Assembly: GCA_018340805.1 (NCBI GenBank) | Contig: JACMZG010001870.1 | Location: forward strand, 52,409,143 to 52,473,142 | DNA from: Microvelia longipes | Taxonomy: Eukaryota > Arthropoda > Insecta > Hemiptera > Veliidae | Reading direction: 5' to 3' | Length of the DNA: 64,000 nt | Shown here: piece by piece, positions 1 through 11,814 of the stretch | Numbering within the stretch: the first letter of the stretch is position 1 | Layout: the number at the start of each line of letters is the position of its first letter | Translations under genes and position numbers: made by a program | Notes under the pieces: model-generated | Told to the model about the DNA's origin: nothing | Seen by the model: only the letters and a program-made list of their open reading frames with translations | Databases searched by the model: none

Positions 1-226
1 ATCTCATGACCTTCTTGCCATTTCGTTGCTTTCTCCTGTTAAATAACAAATCAGACAAATTATTTAACTAAAGCTAACATAATGTATGAGTCTATTTTGT
101 CTCAATTAAGCAAATTTTAGACTTAATTTAGTCTATTTTTGATCAAATCAAGTCTATTTTAAGTAAATTTTGAGAACTGCAGGGCACCTCAGAACTTTTC
201 CTCACAACATAGTTTGAGGATAGTTT

Positions 227-996
227 CTACTGATAACATGAAAGCCGGTTGACTGGTGCACCTAAGTAATGCTGCCAAACTGACAACATATTTTTTTGCT
301 TTTATGTTGCCATCCTTACATAGTTGGTGTGCTAGCCCGCCATTATTTAAATTTTTTATTAGTTCCTGTCGTATTTAAATATTTTGACTCCCCCACTATT
401 ATAAATTTAAATATTGTATGATAGCAATACAGTAACAATGCAAGTATCCAGTTCTGACGTCATACAATAGTCTCATATACTATTTTTTTGAACACAATGA
501 TACACATTATTATTGATTTCGTAAACTAAATAAGTTTGTTTCATTTACATACGTGGGTAAACACGGATCTATTGGACAAATTTTGTTTAGTAAAAAACAA
601 ACTATATTTTTCATAAACACGAGAAAGAAATAGTCGTAAAATAATATGAAATTTATTCCCTCTGTAAATGACTTGCATTATTTTAAGTAAACACAAGACG
701 CATCAAACTATCGGCCATCTCGATAATGCATAATTAAAATTTTTCTTGTTATAATCGTTCAAATACATTTTCTTATACCTAAAATATTATAATTAACCAT
801 TTTATACATTTAGAATTAATAAGTAATGAAGCATTATTAAATAATTTAATTAAATACTTCAACAACCGGAAATATTGCCAACTTTGTTAAAAAAACATTT
901 TATTTTGTTAGGGTGGCAGCATTACTTAGTTGCACCAGTGAACCGGCTTTCATGTTATCAGTAGTGCTCCTTCTATATAAAGTATTATTCTAAGCT
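227..996. mobile_element. MITE-like element, family A, copy 1
   Basis: Inverted terminal arms of about 55 bp are visible: the left arm (227-288) carries GATAACATGAAAGCCGGTTG and the right arm (907-964) carries its near-perfect reverse complement. The right flank, with TGCTCCTTCTATATAAAG, is shared with copy 2 at 23.9-25.0 kb, so the element probably extends to about 996. The interior is AT-rich and has no reading frame. It looks like a non-autonomous DNA transposon; the superfamily is not identified. It lies in a pellino intron if the gene continues to the left. Confidence 0.75.
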
Positions 997-1019
997 CAGA
1001 ATATACAAGTCACCAAATT

Positions 1020-1620
1020 TATACTGCAACAAGTGTTCAGACTCACTTCGCTTGTCCACAAATAGTAAATACATGAGTTTAATTCCCAGCAGTTACCCAT
1101 CCAGATACTGACCTCGGGCGATGCTCCTGATTTTTATAATCTAACTTGCCTTATTGAAACAAACTAATTATACCTATTTATTTCTTAAAGGGATACACTG
1201 TGTACCAAATTTCAACTAATTCAATAATAACTGAACTAATGCTGATAATGAAATTAAACTTGCCACATATTTCGCTCTTATATGTGACTACATGTGTGCC
1301 AAATTGCCAAACCGAAAAGCAAAAATAGCAACAGCAAAATTAAAAAGTTGAAAAGTCAATCAAAAATGTAAACTAATGATCTAACAAAGACTTAGCTATA
1401 CTAGCCCAGCCGCATTTCTATTTCTTCTCTCAACTGGTTTATTTTTCAGAAACTTTAACACGCTATTCAATAAAAATTGAATAAATGTTGATAATGGAAT
1501 AAAACTTATTATATAGAGCATTAACTGACTACATGAGTGCCCAATTTCAAATGTATCCAAACATTTTTCAGTGTTTTATGAAGTTTTGAAATTTCCCTGA
1601 GAAGCAAAAGATTTAAATAC
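1020..1620 (-). repeat. Interspersed repeat R1, copy a, with 5S rRNA-like segment
   Basis: Member of a dispersed family (other copies near 2.3-3.0, 6.0-6.6, 11.8-12.5, 18.6-18.8, 59.9-60.6 and 61.6 kb). Positions 1083-1142 read as the reverse complement of the 3' half of 5S rRNA, including TTACCCATCCAGATACTGAC. To its left is the family motif related to GACGAGCGAAGCGAGTCC. To its right is the body, with CTGATAATG followed by a degraded AAACTTGCCAC-type word; part of the body is repeated again at 1440-1600. It has no protein-coding potential. Confidence 0.65.
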
Positions 1621-1959
1621 AAACACCAAACTTTTTGTCTACACCTAAAATATAAATTAGGAAAAATAAAAAATAAGGCTTGATTGGATTTGAAGCCTCT
1701 TAATGAAGAAGTAAAATAGGACAATGAAATCATCAATGTACTCTGACCTCCAAATCCAAACCCAGTTACTCAGCAATCCTTATTAGGGAAATCTAGCAGT
1801 TCTTTCATCTAAAAAGGAAACCAGTTCCAACTTTCATAAAAACTCTATGTTACTTCAATTCATTTCTCAGATAAATTTTAACTGTAGTATTCACATTAGT
1901 TAAAATCCAAGCTAAAGAACATAATGATGTCCAAACAAAGAAATTACGGGCACGTTATA

Positions 1960-2135
1960 AAATAATAATAGAATTATAATAATATACAACACAACAATAT
2001 AATATAATATAATATCAACAATATAATATAATTATAATAATATTCACAACAATAATAATATAATTATAATAATATTCACAACAATAATAATATAATTATA
2101 ATAATATTCACAACAATAATACTAGAAATATTGAA
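1960..2135. repeat. AT-rich minisatellite, about 32-bp unit
   Basis: Three or so copies of a unit containing AATATTCACAACAATAATAA follow one another, preceded by a simpler AATATAATAT run. Nothing else is seen between the R1 copies here. Confidence 0.75.
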
Positions 2136-2274
2136 ACACTATTCTATAGTTTTATAATTGTAAAACATAAAGAGAATAAAGCTCTTAATATTATTAAAAG
2201 ATGTACAACATTTACTTCTTTAGAATTGTTGAAAGATACAGATTAAAGATTAAGGGGTACGACAGAACTGTTCC

Positions 2275-3010
2275 TCACCTAATCGGATCGGCTTCAGAAT
2301 CACTTCTAATATACTCAGACAGTAAATAAATCTGTTTTATTCCCAGCAGTCAAATATCCTCTAACTTACCTAGCCTGATGCTGCTCAACTCAAGTCATCC
2401 GGCAAAATTTGTAAATACATTGGACGCAGTGAAATGCAAAGTTAATATACTTTTGGTTAATTAACCAATTTCCTTTGGTAAAAAACTCACAACTAGGATA
2501 GGGGTCATAGAGGGAGTTGGACCCGACATTTTTAGAGCCTAAAGCCATGAAAATTAACTTAATTGAGCATTTTTTCTATTTTAAAAGAATACAATGTGAT
2601 TGGAAAAAAAATAAAATCAAATGAGATGAGACTCGGCCGATTGTTTGTTCTTACACATGGCACTAAGTTTTAGCTCAATTTTAAATTCATCAAATAAGTT
2701 TCTGTATCAAATGAATTTTTGAAATTTTTGCGTTTCATTAATGAAGTTTAATAAAAAATTATTTTCTGGAAAAACAAGTGGTTGACCTAAAGGTTGATTT
2801 GAGTACCAAGTTTATACTCTCAAGCATAAAAACACCCTAGGACACCCCCCCCCCCCCTGTGTAGAAGCTAGGATGATAACAAACACATACTTAGTTGGTC
2901 TTAAAATCACCTGAAACGCATATTTCAGGTCACAACGCAGTCTCATATTACCAGTGCAAACACAAATTTTTTTCCATAAAACTACAGTATACATGAGGAA
3001 GAGTAAAACT
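2275..3010 (-). repeat. Interspersed repeat R1, copy b, interrupted
   Basis: A 5S-like segment (about 2338-2395, antisense) is followed by unrelated AT-rich sequence (2420-2750) and then the R1 distal body (2755-3005). The distal body has the family words GGTCTTAAAATCACCTGAAA and TTTCAGGTCAC. A C13-14 run sits near 2845. The interruption suggests an insertion or a diverged middle. Confidence 0.55.
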
Positions 3011-3485
3011 AATAAAAAGAAAAATATGAAGAACTCAAATCAGTAAGCACATCACACACAAGTATAGTAGAATGAAATTCTTGACACATTTAGGCCCATA
3101 ACACATACTTTATGGTTTTGTAATAAAACACTTAAAAGGGATTCAGAACAAGCTTAACATCTAGGACTTTTCCCGTGCCCTCTTAGCTATAAATATACAA
3201 GCCCTGCAAGGACTGAACATGTCTCAATATTTGCAGCACATGAGCTGGTTGTGTTCTACAGTCATAAGGGAGTGAGTCAACTAGTCAACTCACTAGGGAT
3301 TGATAGGATGTTCATGTCTCCCTTTGCAGACACTACACTGAATGTGTCCCACCAGAGTCTAGTATACAGCCTAGCAGGATGATAAGAGGAATGAGGATTA
3401 CTTGTCCAGGCTGAGTTGGAACAGGCATGAGACCTTCACAGAGACCACCAACATGCACACATGTTTTTGAGATAACATTACTTAC

Positions 3486-3674
3486 ACCAAGAAATATATT
3501 CCTAGATGAGTTGAAACCAGCTGCGTAGATGCGACTAGTCTCAGGGTTATTCCTATCCGATAATATCCTACAAGCAAACCTAGATATAGTTGAAGCTAAA
3601 ACTCTATTTTCTACTTCACCAGGTACTGTGTCCATCACTACAAAGTCTATCGGTGGATCACTCGACCTCCCGAT
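3486..3674 (-). CDS. Pli: pellino, FHA-region exon (third visible coding exon)
   Basis: This 189-bp, 63-codon exon encodes part of the FHA-like substrate-binding domain of Pellino, the RING-type E3 ubiquitin ligase that binds Pelle/IRAK kinases in Toll/IL-1 receptor signalling. The translation begins IGRSSDPPIDFVVMDTVPG and continues with STISRFACRI and RIYAAGFNSSRNIFLG, all hallmark Pellino segments. It is bounded by a TTTTTACAG acceptor and a GGT|GTAAGT donor, phase 0 on both sides, and joins DMFQ of the preceding exon without a gap. The next residues expected in the family (EKATKW...) are not found to the left in this window, so the gene continues past position 1. There is no frameshift or stop. 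The variable loop (GEVENRVLA) is short. Assignment rests on recalled family sequence. Confidence 0.94.
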
Positions 3675-3793
3675 CTGTAAAAACAATATTAATTAGGTTG
3701 TTTTCAGTATATAAAAAGGTTAGATAGATTGTTGAAGGCATAGGAAAGTAGGCATTGATTTTGGTAATTAACACTCTTTTCTTAAAGGTTTTT

Positions 3794-4914
3794 AAAGAAG
3801 GAGGTGATAGTACTCTGCAAAGGTAACAAAAAATGTCCTATAATCTAAACCCCAATGTCCAACCGTTTTTCCACAAGGTCAAATTTAATATTTTTAAAAA
3901 TTATTTGACCTCGCACCATATAAAATCGTTAAAAACTCTTAAAACATAAAGTTCTTAGAAACAAAGTTGGTCTCGTTGGAGAGCTGAGTAAATTTCCAAA
4001 ATAACAAACTATGACAAATATTTTGGAACTACTACTCAAAAATTTGCATGAAAAATTATTTTTTGCGAAAATTGAATTTTTGTGGAAGGAGTTTAGAGGA
4101 AGTAAGAGATGAGCAAAAGTTTAGCCAAGAGCGGAAAAAACTTCTCTTATAATTGCTCATTAAGAATACTCTTAACATTTTCATAAATTCAATAGTCAAA
4201 ATTGTAAGCTATTGTTGCTAAAATTTGAAAAAACCGATAAGTTTAGGCATTTCAGCATATCTATATAATGTTTTTTTAAATGGTACACAAAATAATTAAA
4301 AATCTTAAAAACTGGGGGAAATAGTGGTTTTATAGAAAAATGAACAAGAATAAAATATGTTTATTTTACTCCTTAGAGACTAAACATCGCCTTATTTGTT
4401 CACTTTCCAAAAAATTGTTTTTTAAATAACACATTATTTTCAATTTTAAACTACAACAAAAATTATCGGTTTTTCCAACTTCTAACAACAATTGCTTACA
4501 ATTTTGACTATTGAATGTATGAAAATGTTTGAGTTTTCTTAAAGGGCAATGATAAAAGAAGTTTTTTCCCGCTCTTGGCTAAACTTTTGCTCATATCTTA
4601 CTTCCTCTAAACCCCTACCACAAAAATTCAATTTTTTCAAAAAATAATTTTTCATGCAAATTTGAGTAGTAGTTCCAAAATATTTGACATAGGTAATACT
4701 TTGCTCTTTTAAAAATTTACTCGGCTCTCCAACGAGACCAACTAGATTTTTCTAGCTTGAATAGTTTAAGAGCTATTAACGATTTTATATGGTGTGAGGT
4801 CAAATAATTTTTAAAAATATTAAATTTGACCTTGAGGAAAAACGGTTGGAGATTGGGGTTTAGATTATAGGACATTTTTTGTTACCTTTGCGGAGTACTA
4901 TCACCTCCTTCTTT
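3794..4914. mobile_element. Long foldback element in a pellino intron
   Basis: The two ends are long inverted repeats. The left starts AAAGAAGGAGGTGATAGTAC and the right ends with its complement at 4914. Matching continues inward for about 500 bp per arm, through CAAATTTAATATTTTTAAAA, GGTCTCGTTGGAGAGC and CAAAAATTCAATTTT words, with a short centre near 4330. It fills about 72% of the 1,566-bp intron between two pellino exons. No transposase frame is present. A folded transcript would have a very long stem. The superfamily is unknown. Confidence 0.85.
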
Positions 4915-4955
4915 GGTGGACAATTAATATGAAACTATGAAACACCCTGTATATT

Positions 4956-4957
<2 letters not shown>

Positions 4958-4996
<39 letters not shown>

Positions 4997-5082
4997 CACA
5001 AACACAAAACAACACAACACACACACACCACACACACACACACACACACAACACAACACATATATATATATATATATAATAC
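4958..5082. repeat. (CA)n/(TA)n microsatellite
   Basis: A long CA run with AACA interruptions passes directly into a TA run, beside the foldback element in the same short intron. The apparent reading frame across it is an artefact of the repeat. Confidence 0.95.
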
Positions 5083-5240
5083 ATACAACTTAAAATATGG
5101 TATACAAAATTGGCATATTTTTCATAAATTTGTTTAAAATCTGACTATACAGAGCGACACCTGTGCTCTATTAATAATTGTCATTCAGTTCTTGGTCGAC
5201 CTCTAGAACATCAATGGTAAATATGCGATGATAAATTTAC

Positions 5241-5472
5241 CTGGAACATATCGGTGTCCTGATCGGGTTGGTATTCGACGATAACAGCCTGATTCCTAGA
5301 TAACGTATAAGATATACTATGTTGGTTAGCGTCTAATATAGCCTGCGTACTATGTGGGGTCCGCACAACGTAATGTCTACTACGTTTGATACCGTTCGCT
5401 ACAGTTCGCTTGTACAGGATTAATTTACTTCTCCGTCTACCTCGATCTCCTGCTGGTAATGAACCATTGTTA
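5241..5472 (-). CDS. Pli: pellino, FHA-region exon (second visible coding exon)
   Basis: This 232-bp exon supplies the last base of a split glycine codon plus 77 codons. The translation has NNGSLPAGDRGRRRSKLILY, then NGIKRSRHYVV and ILDANQHSISYTLSRNQAVI, ending VEYQPDQDTDMFQ. These are the core FHA-like wing and strand segments of Pellino and match insect wording closely. The acceptor is TTGTTTCAG|TAAC (phase 2 entry) and the donor is CAG|GTAAAT (phase 0 exit). The phase-2 entry exactly completes the GG left by the exon at 35713, giving LILG-to-NNGSLP continuity across a 30-kb intron. The frame has no defects. NNGS replaces the more usual YNG(S/Y), a modest divergence. Confidence 0.95.
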
Positions 5473-5924
5473 CTGAAACAACAACAACTCATTTATCAAC
5501 AAAATTATCAGCATGTGATAGTAATTAGGAAGAGAGGAGAGAGGATGAAGAGGTGATAATGAGGTAAGTACGCCGTGTCGTTGCATTCTTTCCCTTAACT
5601 TAAATTAAAACAAATAAAAATTCTATGCTTCCACTGATACTACATATGGCAGAGGAGAATTACTGATAACAGAGAAGTTTTCTATGAGACTAGTTCAATA
5701 GCCTTCCCTAGGAATCCCAACCGTTCCGATTTCGGCGGGACAGTCCCGATATGATACTTTTTCCTCTAACAAATTTTAAGTCCCGCTGAAACTAAGACGT
5801 CCCGATATTACCTATTTTAATATGTTTTTTAATAAATACAAAAGCAGCAGGAATGTATTTCTGTCCCACATCTCTTATTAATACATTTCTACAGGAGTAA
5901 AATCGTTCTTTGCTCTGCTGAGTA

Positions 5925-5960
5925 ACATAAATAGACAACCACGCGGTTGTCTATTTATGT
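5925..5960. repeat. Perfect 16-bp hairpin
   Basis: ACATAAATAGACAACC is followed by an ACGC loop and then the exact complement. No flanking poly-T or other signal suggests a function. The stretch 5475-6040 holds nothing else except a C-run near 6028. Confidence 0.8.
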
Positions 5961-6044
5961 TCCTCCCTCCCTGCTTGACAGATTTGTTCCACAGATTGCT
6001 GCTAAACTATTATGGCACAACCACGCCCCCCCCCCTTATTATGG

Positions 6045-6620
6045 CACAACCAAAACCGTAAATATACTTGTCGCATTGAAACGAAACTTAATTTATTTAT
6101 CACGGAAAGGGACTTCATCAATCAAACTTCAACTAAATTGGATCATTTTTCGATTTTTATCAATTTAAAAAAGAAACAAGTCATTCGATGAAAATTGAAC
6201 TAATGCTGATAATGGGATGAAACTTGGCACATTTGTTATTATCATATATGTCTACATGCGTACGGAAATCTCAAATCGAGCAAAACATTTAACTCCTTAT
6301 GAATTTTCGAAATTGGCTAATTCATTGATGCCGGTTAGTAAACTCATAAAAAAATTGTTTCCGGATAGCACAACCACTCCTAAAGATTGATTTTTGCACC
6401 AAGTTTCCACTCTCTAGCATAAACACACGGGGAGTTACGATGATAACAGACACAAACACACATATAGACAGACAGCAACTTGGAAAAAACATTGCCCAGG
6501 AGGTCTTAAAAACACCTGAAACGGATAATTCAGGTGAAAATCCCTATAATGATTTTTAGTGCAACACAATAATTTCCCACATATTATAAATGAGGAAAAG
6601 TAAAAAATCTTTGAGTTGTG
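6045..6620 (-). repeat. Interspersed repeat R1, copy c, 5S segment lost
   Basis: It starts inside the family at the CTTGTCGCATTGAAACGAAA word, just beyond where the 5S-like segment would be. It runs through AATTGAACTAATGCTGATAA, GCACAACCACTCCTAAAG, an ACACACATATAGACAGACAG tract and the GGTCTTAAAAACACCTGAAA terminal word. It is the cleanest example of the R1 body. Confidence 0.75.
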
Positions 6621-6644
6621 ATTGAGATGTAAATGAGATGAAAT

Positions 6645-7062
6645 ATGTGTTTTACGTCCCTTGGGGTGTAAAACACGTTTACAGGGCCAGGTCGCTACGT
6701 ATTTTACATACAACAAGGGACGTAAAACACATATTTATGTCCCTAGGTACGTAAAACGCATTTTATGTCCCTAGGTACGTAAAACACACAGTTACGTCCC
6801 TATGAACGTAAAGCACATATTTACGTCCCTAGGTACGTAAAACACATAGTTACGTCCCTAGGGACGTAAAACACATATTTATGTCCCTAGGTACGTAAAA
6901 CGCATTTTATGTCCCTAGGTACGTAAAACACACAGTTACGTCCCTAGGTACGTAAAGCACATATTTACGTCCCAGGTACGTAAAACACACAGTTGACGTC
7001 CCATAGGGACGTAAAACACATATTTACGTACCTAGAGACGTAAAACTAATATTTACGTCTCA
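6645..7062. repeat. Minisatellite of TACGTAAAACACATATTTACG type
   Basis: About ten diverged units of roughly 28-34 bp with the core GGTACGTAAAACACATATTT. The first unit (6645-6664) is inverted relative to the rest and pairs perfectly over 20 bp with 6715-6734. It adjoins the right end of R1 copy c. Confidence 0.85.
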
Positions 7063-7084
7063 TCATCAACAAATTTTAAAAATT

Positions 7085-7320
7085 AATAAGAAATATATTT
7101 CACTCATTATCTAAGTCGTAGGTAAAATTAAATAGACGACAGGAATCGAAGAATTTCAGCTCTCGTATTATCTCCCTCGGCTAGGCCTCGGGAGTCAAAT
7201 TTAGTTTATCCTCCTCGGCAAAGCCTCGGGAGCTAACTTATTTACCACCCTCGGCCTTACTGCCTCGGGTGTTAGGCTTCGCCTTATGTGAAACTTTCTT
7301 CTCCGTGTAAATAACTATTA
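7085..7320. repeat. Interspersed repeat R2, copy 1
   Basis: Shares a 230-bp layout with 29222-29465: TTCAGCTCTCGTATTATCTC, three CCTCGG(x)AAGCCTCGGGAGC modules, then a GAAACTTTCTTC-like end. It is GC-richer than its surroundings. It has no frame and no clear terminal repeats. Confidence 0.7.
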
Positions 7321-7408
7321 CTGCCATATGTAGTGTAGACAGTTAGTATACAATCCACAAGAAAACCGAGAGAGCACAATGACTAGCTACTGCAAGAAAC
7401 AAGAGCTC

Positions 7409-7461
7409 TTTATGAGAATAAATCTTCTGGCCTTAGTATTGAGAAGGTTTATTCTCATAAA
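7409..7461. repeat. Small hairpin
   Basis: TTTATGAGAATAAA pairs perfectly with 7448-7461 around a loop of about 25 bases. The surroundings (7321-7680) show no gene. Confidence 0.6.
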
Positions 7462-7679
7462 AGTCTGGATATATTATTCGGCAAGTTCAATTCTTTGAAA
7501 AGTAATGTTCATGAGGCAAAAACATTATGTAGTATCAATAATGCAACAGGTGGTCTTGAATTCAGCCAGATACTCCAGGAGGGAGACCTGAAAAACTTGA
7601 CTTACTTCGTACTCCTCCAAACAGAATGGAGAAAAGAATCCAAAAGAATGGAGGCCTTCTCGAATGACTGCGCACACTC

Positions 7680-7925
7680 AAAATTTTAGAAAATCGTACA
7701 AATTTTAGGTTTCTTGAGATAAGTGGTAAAATACAACCAAATTTGTAGCATTAGCAAATTGACTTAAAAATTCAAGTAGACATTTTCTGAAAGAAATTGG
7801 CTAAATGCAAAATTTAACTATTTTTTGGTAGTTTTGCCAATGATATTACTTTGGTCGCAGTAATCTAGGTTTGACGAAAAAACACTCCACTTATTTTATT
7901 GGAAATTCAGCAAGCTATACAAATA
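7680..7925. mobile_element. Diverged fragment of foldback family F2
   Basis: Words such as TTTCTTGAGATAAGTGGT and TTGACGAAAAAACACTC recur in the full-length F2 copies at 27.9 and 47.5 kb. Only the central part is retained. Confidence 0.55.
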
Positions 7926-8271
7926 GTCAACAAGGAACTATTTACTACAAGAAACCAAATATTGTTGGCACTCCCGTTTTATACGAGTACCTGAAATCTC
8001 ACAGCCTCGGAACCCACCATCCTGGTTAGAAAAGTGACGTGATGAGACAGCCAAATTTTGTGCTGAGCAAACCGGGGTTTCTTTGACTCGGACATTATTA
8101 ATGCGTCATAAATGCAAGTATTTTACCCTTTAAAGTACATTAAGTTTTTGAATTGGCAGAAATATGTATAATCTAATTCGTCAGTAGATCTTGATGCACT
8201 TGCACTTTGTGTTACTTAATAGAAGCTAAGATGAATTTGAAATGATATTCAGCTAAACAAGAAAAGACATA

Positions 8272-9190
8272 AGGCCCGTCTACAATCTTAAGTTAAGTTA
8301 GGAAGAATCGAAGAAGTGAAGAATTCCTCAGGAAGAATCGAAGAAGTGAAGAATTTTTCACTTAGACAAACTATTTTGAAATTCCGCTCTTTAGACTTAG
8401 AGATCCGTAAACACGTCTACAACCTCTGAGTTGTTAAGTCAAGTTTTAAAGTTACAATTACACATATAGCTGTATTTAGACTACTTTTCTTCCTACCGTC
8501 TACACACATTTTATTTATTACTTATGTAACAACGAGAGCAGCTCAATAACAATTTAATAAACATAAACTACTAATAAACTACTTTTCTTTCTACCGTCAA
8601 CACACATTTTTATTTATTTTATTTATGGTACAACGAGCAGAGCTCAATAACAATTTTAATACAATTTAAATAAACCATTGCTTTTTCAATGATCTTCCTT
8701 CCATTTTTCAAAGACTTTTTGCAAATATTTTTTAATTTACTTCTAAAATCGACCGTGTTTTATTTATTTTAATTAATAAAATAAAATCAAATGGAATGAG
8801 GTAATTGTTGGGAGCGTTTTTTCCTTATCTCTAGTATGTCTACAGACGTAGGAACCTCATCCATTTCAAAAACTATATAATTCAAAAATAAAAAGAAAAA
8901 TAATATTATATAAAAAAATATTCAAACAACAAAACAATCACATATTCAAATAATCACATATTCAACAAACAACAATCAAAACAATCACATCACATCGTTT
9001 ACAAATATTGTAATCATTCAAAAAACAGATAACGTAGTACATTCTCTTTAAGTAACTTAAAAAACCATTCTTATGGTTTTCTTAAGTCAAAAGAGCGGGA
9101 AAAAGAATTATTTAAGAAGAAAAAGAGATTTTGAAAAATTCTTCACTTCTTCAATTCTTCCTAACTTAACTTAAGATTGTAGACGGGCCT
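8272..9190. mobile_element. MITE, family B, with 3-bp flanking repeat
   Basis: The left end AGGCCCGTCTACAATCTTAA and the right end are inverted complements. Pairing extends through AGTTAAGTTAGGAAGAATCG and the GAAGTGAAGAATT word, about 60 bp. ATA flanks both sides (8269-8271 and 9191-9193), a possible 3-bp target duplication of the size used by PIF/Harbinger elements, although the usual TWA pattern is not met. Internal direct duplications (8303-8358; 8482-8520 with 8580-8615) have enlarged it. It has no coding frame. Confidence 0.75.
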
Positions 9191-9193
9191 ATA

Positions 9194-10167
9194 GGCGGTG
9201 AGTAGGAAGGTTACATAACAGGGGAGTTATAACCGAGGTTATCCCAGCCCTCCGGCAATCCTCGTCCAACCACCTAGCCAATCATATTTTGTATTTCCTT
9301 GTTCTCATAATACGCATTGATCTCAATTGACAAAAGAATACAATAGAAATCAGTCTAAGAGAAGAGAATAGTAGCCTTAATTTGTATTTTCAACCACCAA
9401 GTCAAAACATATCCATCCATTGATAGAGGTAAAACAATGATAAAGTAAGGGCACTTTTGAGGAAAATTAAATCTAAAATTTAGGTTGTAATAATGTCTAT
9501 ATTTCACCTTCTCCTCAAGGCATACTCATGTCTGTGGCTTTTTGTATTCCCCTATTTGGTCTGTCACTGCATATCATAGAGACTTAGAATTTTAAGAACA
9601 TCCGCAAGATACTATACTGTTTCTAGCTCTTCCACTTTTTAATTTTCCTCATTTACGCAGTAGATACGTAGAAAAGTCGACACCCATTAGAGGTACAACA
9701 AGTTTATAAAAGTAAGCTCAGGCCCTTAGCAAACTTTGCGCTTCGTTTTTTTATCTTTAAATCAAAAAACCTTAATTTTTTTGCTAGAATTGACTTGCAA
9801 TGTGAATTAATAATAATGCATGTTTCAACTACATGCAAGGAAGTATCTGACATCAGTAAGGTACAATGATAACAACTGTTAGACAATGTAACAGTTGACA
9901 GCTTGAGCTCGAGGAGGGAATTATGACCTCATTACTCCCTCTGTTAGACCGTCACACTCGCTCTACTGTCTTGTCAACTCAGTAAAACAGTCCGCTCAGT
10001 CCGTAGTTATGATTTATTTGATGTAACTGTTTCCTGACAAAACCAAAATTAATTGAATAACAAGTTAAAGGAAAAGACAAGGTCAGATCTGAACTGTAGC
10101 AGTGCTTTCACTAAGTAGTAGTAAAAGATTAAAGGGAACACCGATGTACCCAGGGAATTCCAAAAGA
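9194..10167. other. Intron sequence without recognisable feature
   Basis: Mixed-composition DNA. Short open frames here have no recognisable motif, and no repeat structure was seen. Confidence 0.5.
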
Positions 10168-10997
<830 letters not shown>

Positions 10998-11125
10998 GTA
11001 GTCAGCTGCTGACTGACTCGTCATTAGTCAACTGCTGACTGACTCGTCATTAGTCAGCTGCTGACTGACTCGTCATTAGTCAGCTGCTGACTGACTCGTC
11101 ATTAGTCAGCTGCTGACTGACTTGT
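10998..11125. repeat. 26-bp minisatellite, about 5 copies
   Basis: The unit contains GTCAGCTGCTGACTGACTCG followed by TCATTA. The units are nearly identical, and each includes the self-complementary GTCAGCTGCTGAC core, so the array can form serial hairpins. Confidence 0.9.
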
Positions 11126-11814
11126 ATTAGGTATTTACTAGTCGAAGGAATTCCCGAATGAATGCGTCGCGGGAGCTCAACAAAATAATTCATTTGATAG
11201 CTATCCTGGAGATAATTTTGTTTGTTATAAGGGAAGTTAGAGGATGTGATGTGACGATGTCATCGTATTGGGGGAGTACCGTGCCGGGGCAGGTTTTACT
11301 TGACCTGTACTTGTCTGATGTAGGTGTGTTCGAGTTTTAATTTTATGCTTTAAAATTGCTAAGCCCGGCCTTGTCGGGAGGTTTCAATGTCCTGAAGGTC
11401 ATTTAATGCTATTGAACTTAGATAACTTGACGATTTCAATTTGTACAGGTTTATCAGCGGACTTGGAATTAACTCAGTAATTGTTTTCTTTCTGTTTATC
11501 TTTATAGAATAGCTTTCTATCGCTGTTATTTATAAATTCGTAGAAACCTCATCATTTATGTCTTGATACGAAGATAGTTTTTTTGGTGAAATTTAGATGG
11601 CAGAGTGGTCTGATGAGTCAATTTTAGCAATGAGCTTAAGGTTAAGGTCATTGAGGGATGGGGGTGGAATTTTCGCAAGGGGGACACTGATCAATAATAT
11701 TGTTTATGTTTATACAATAACTTTTAAACTCTTTCTAGGATCGGAATGAAATTTCATTAACAAGGTTGATTTTGCAACTTTTTCAATTGTTATTACTTTA
11801 TATTTGACAATCTC
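11126..11814. other. Intron sequence without recognisable feature
   Basis: A 60-codon frame at 11158-11340 has no recognisable motif and is not called. No repeat match was seen inside the window. Confidence 0.4.
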
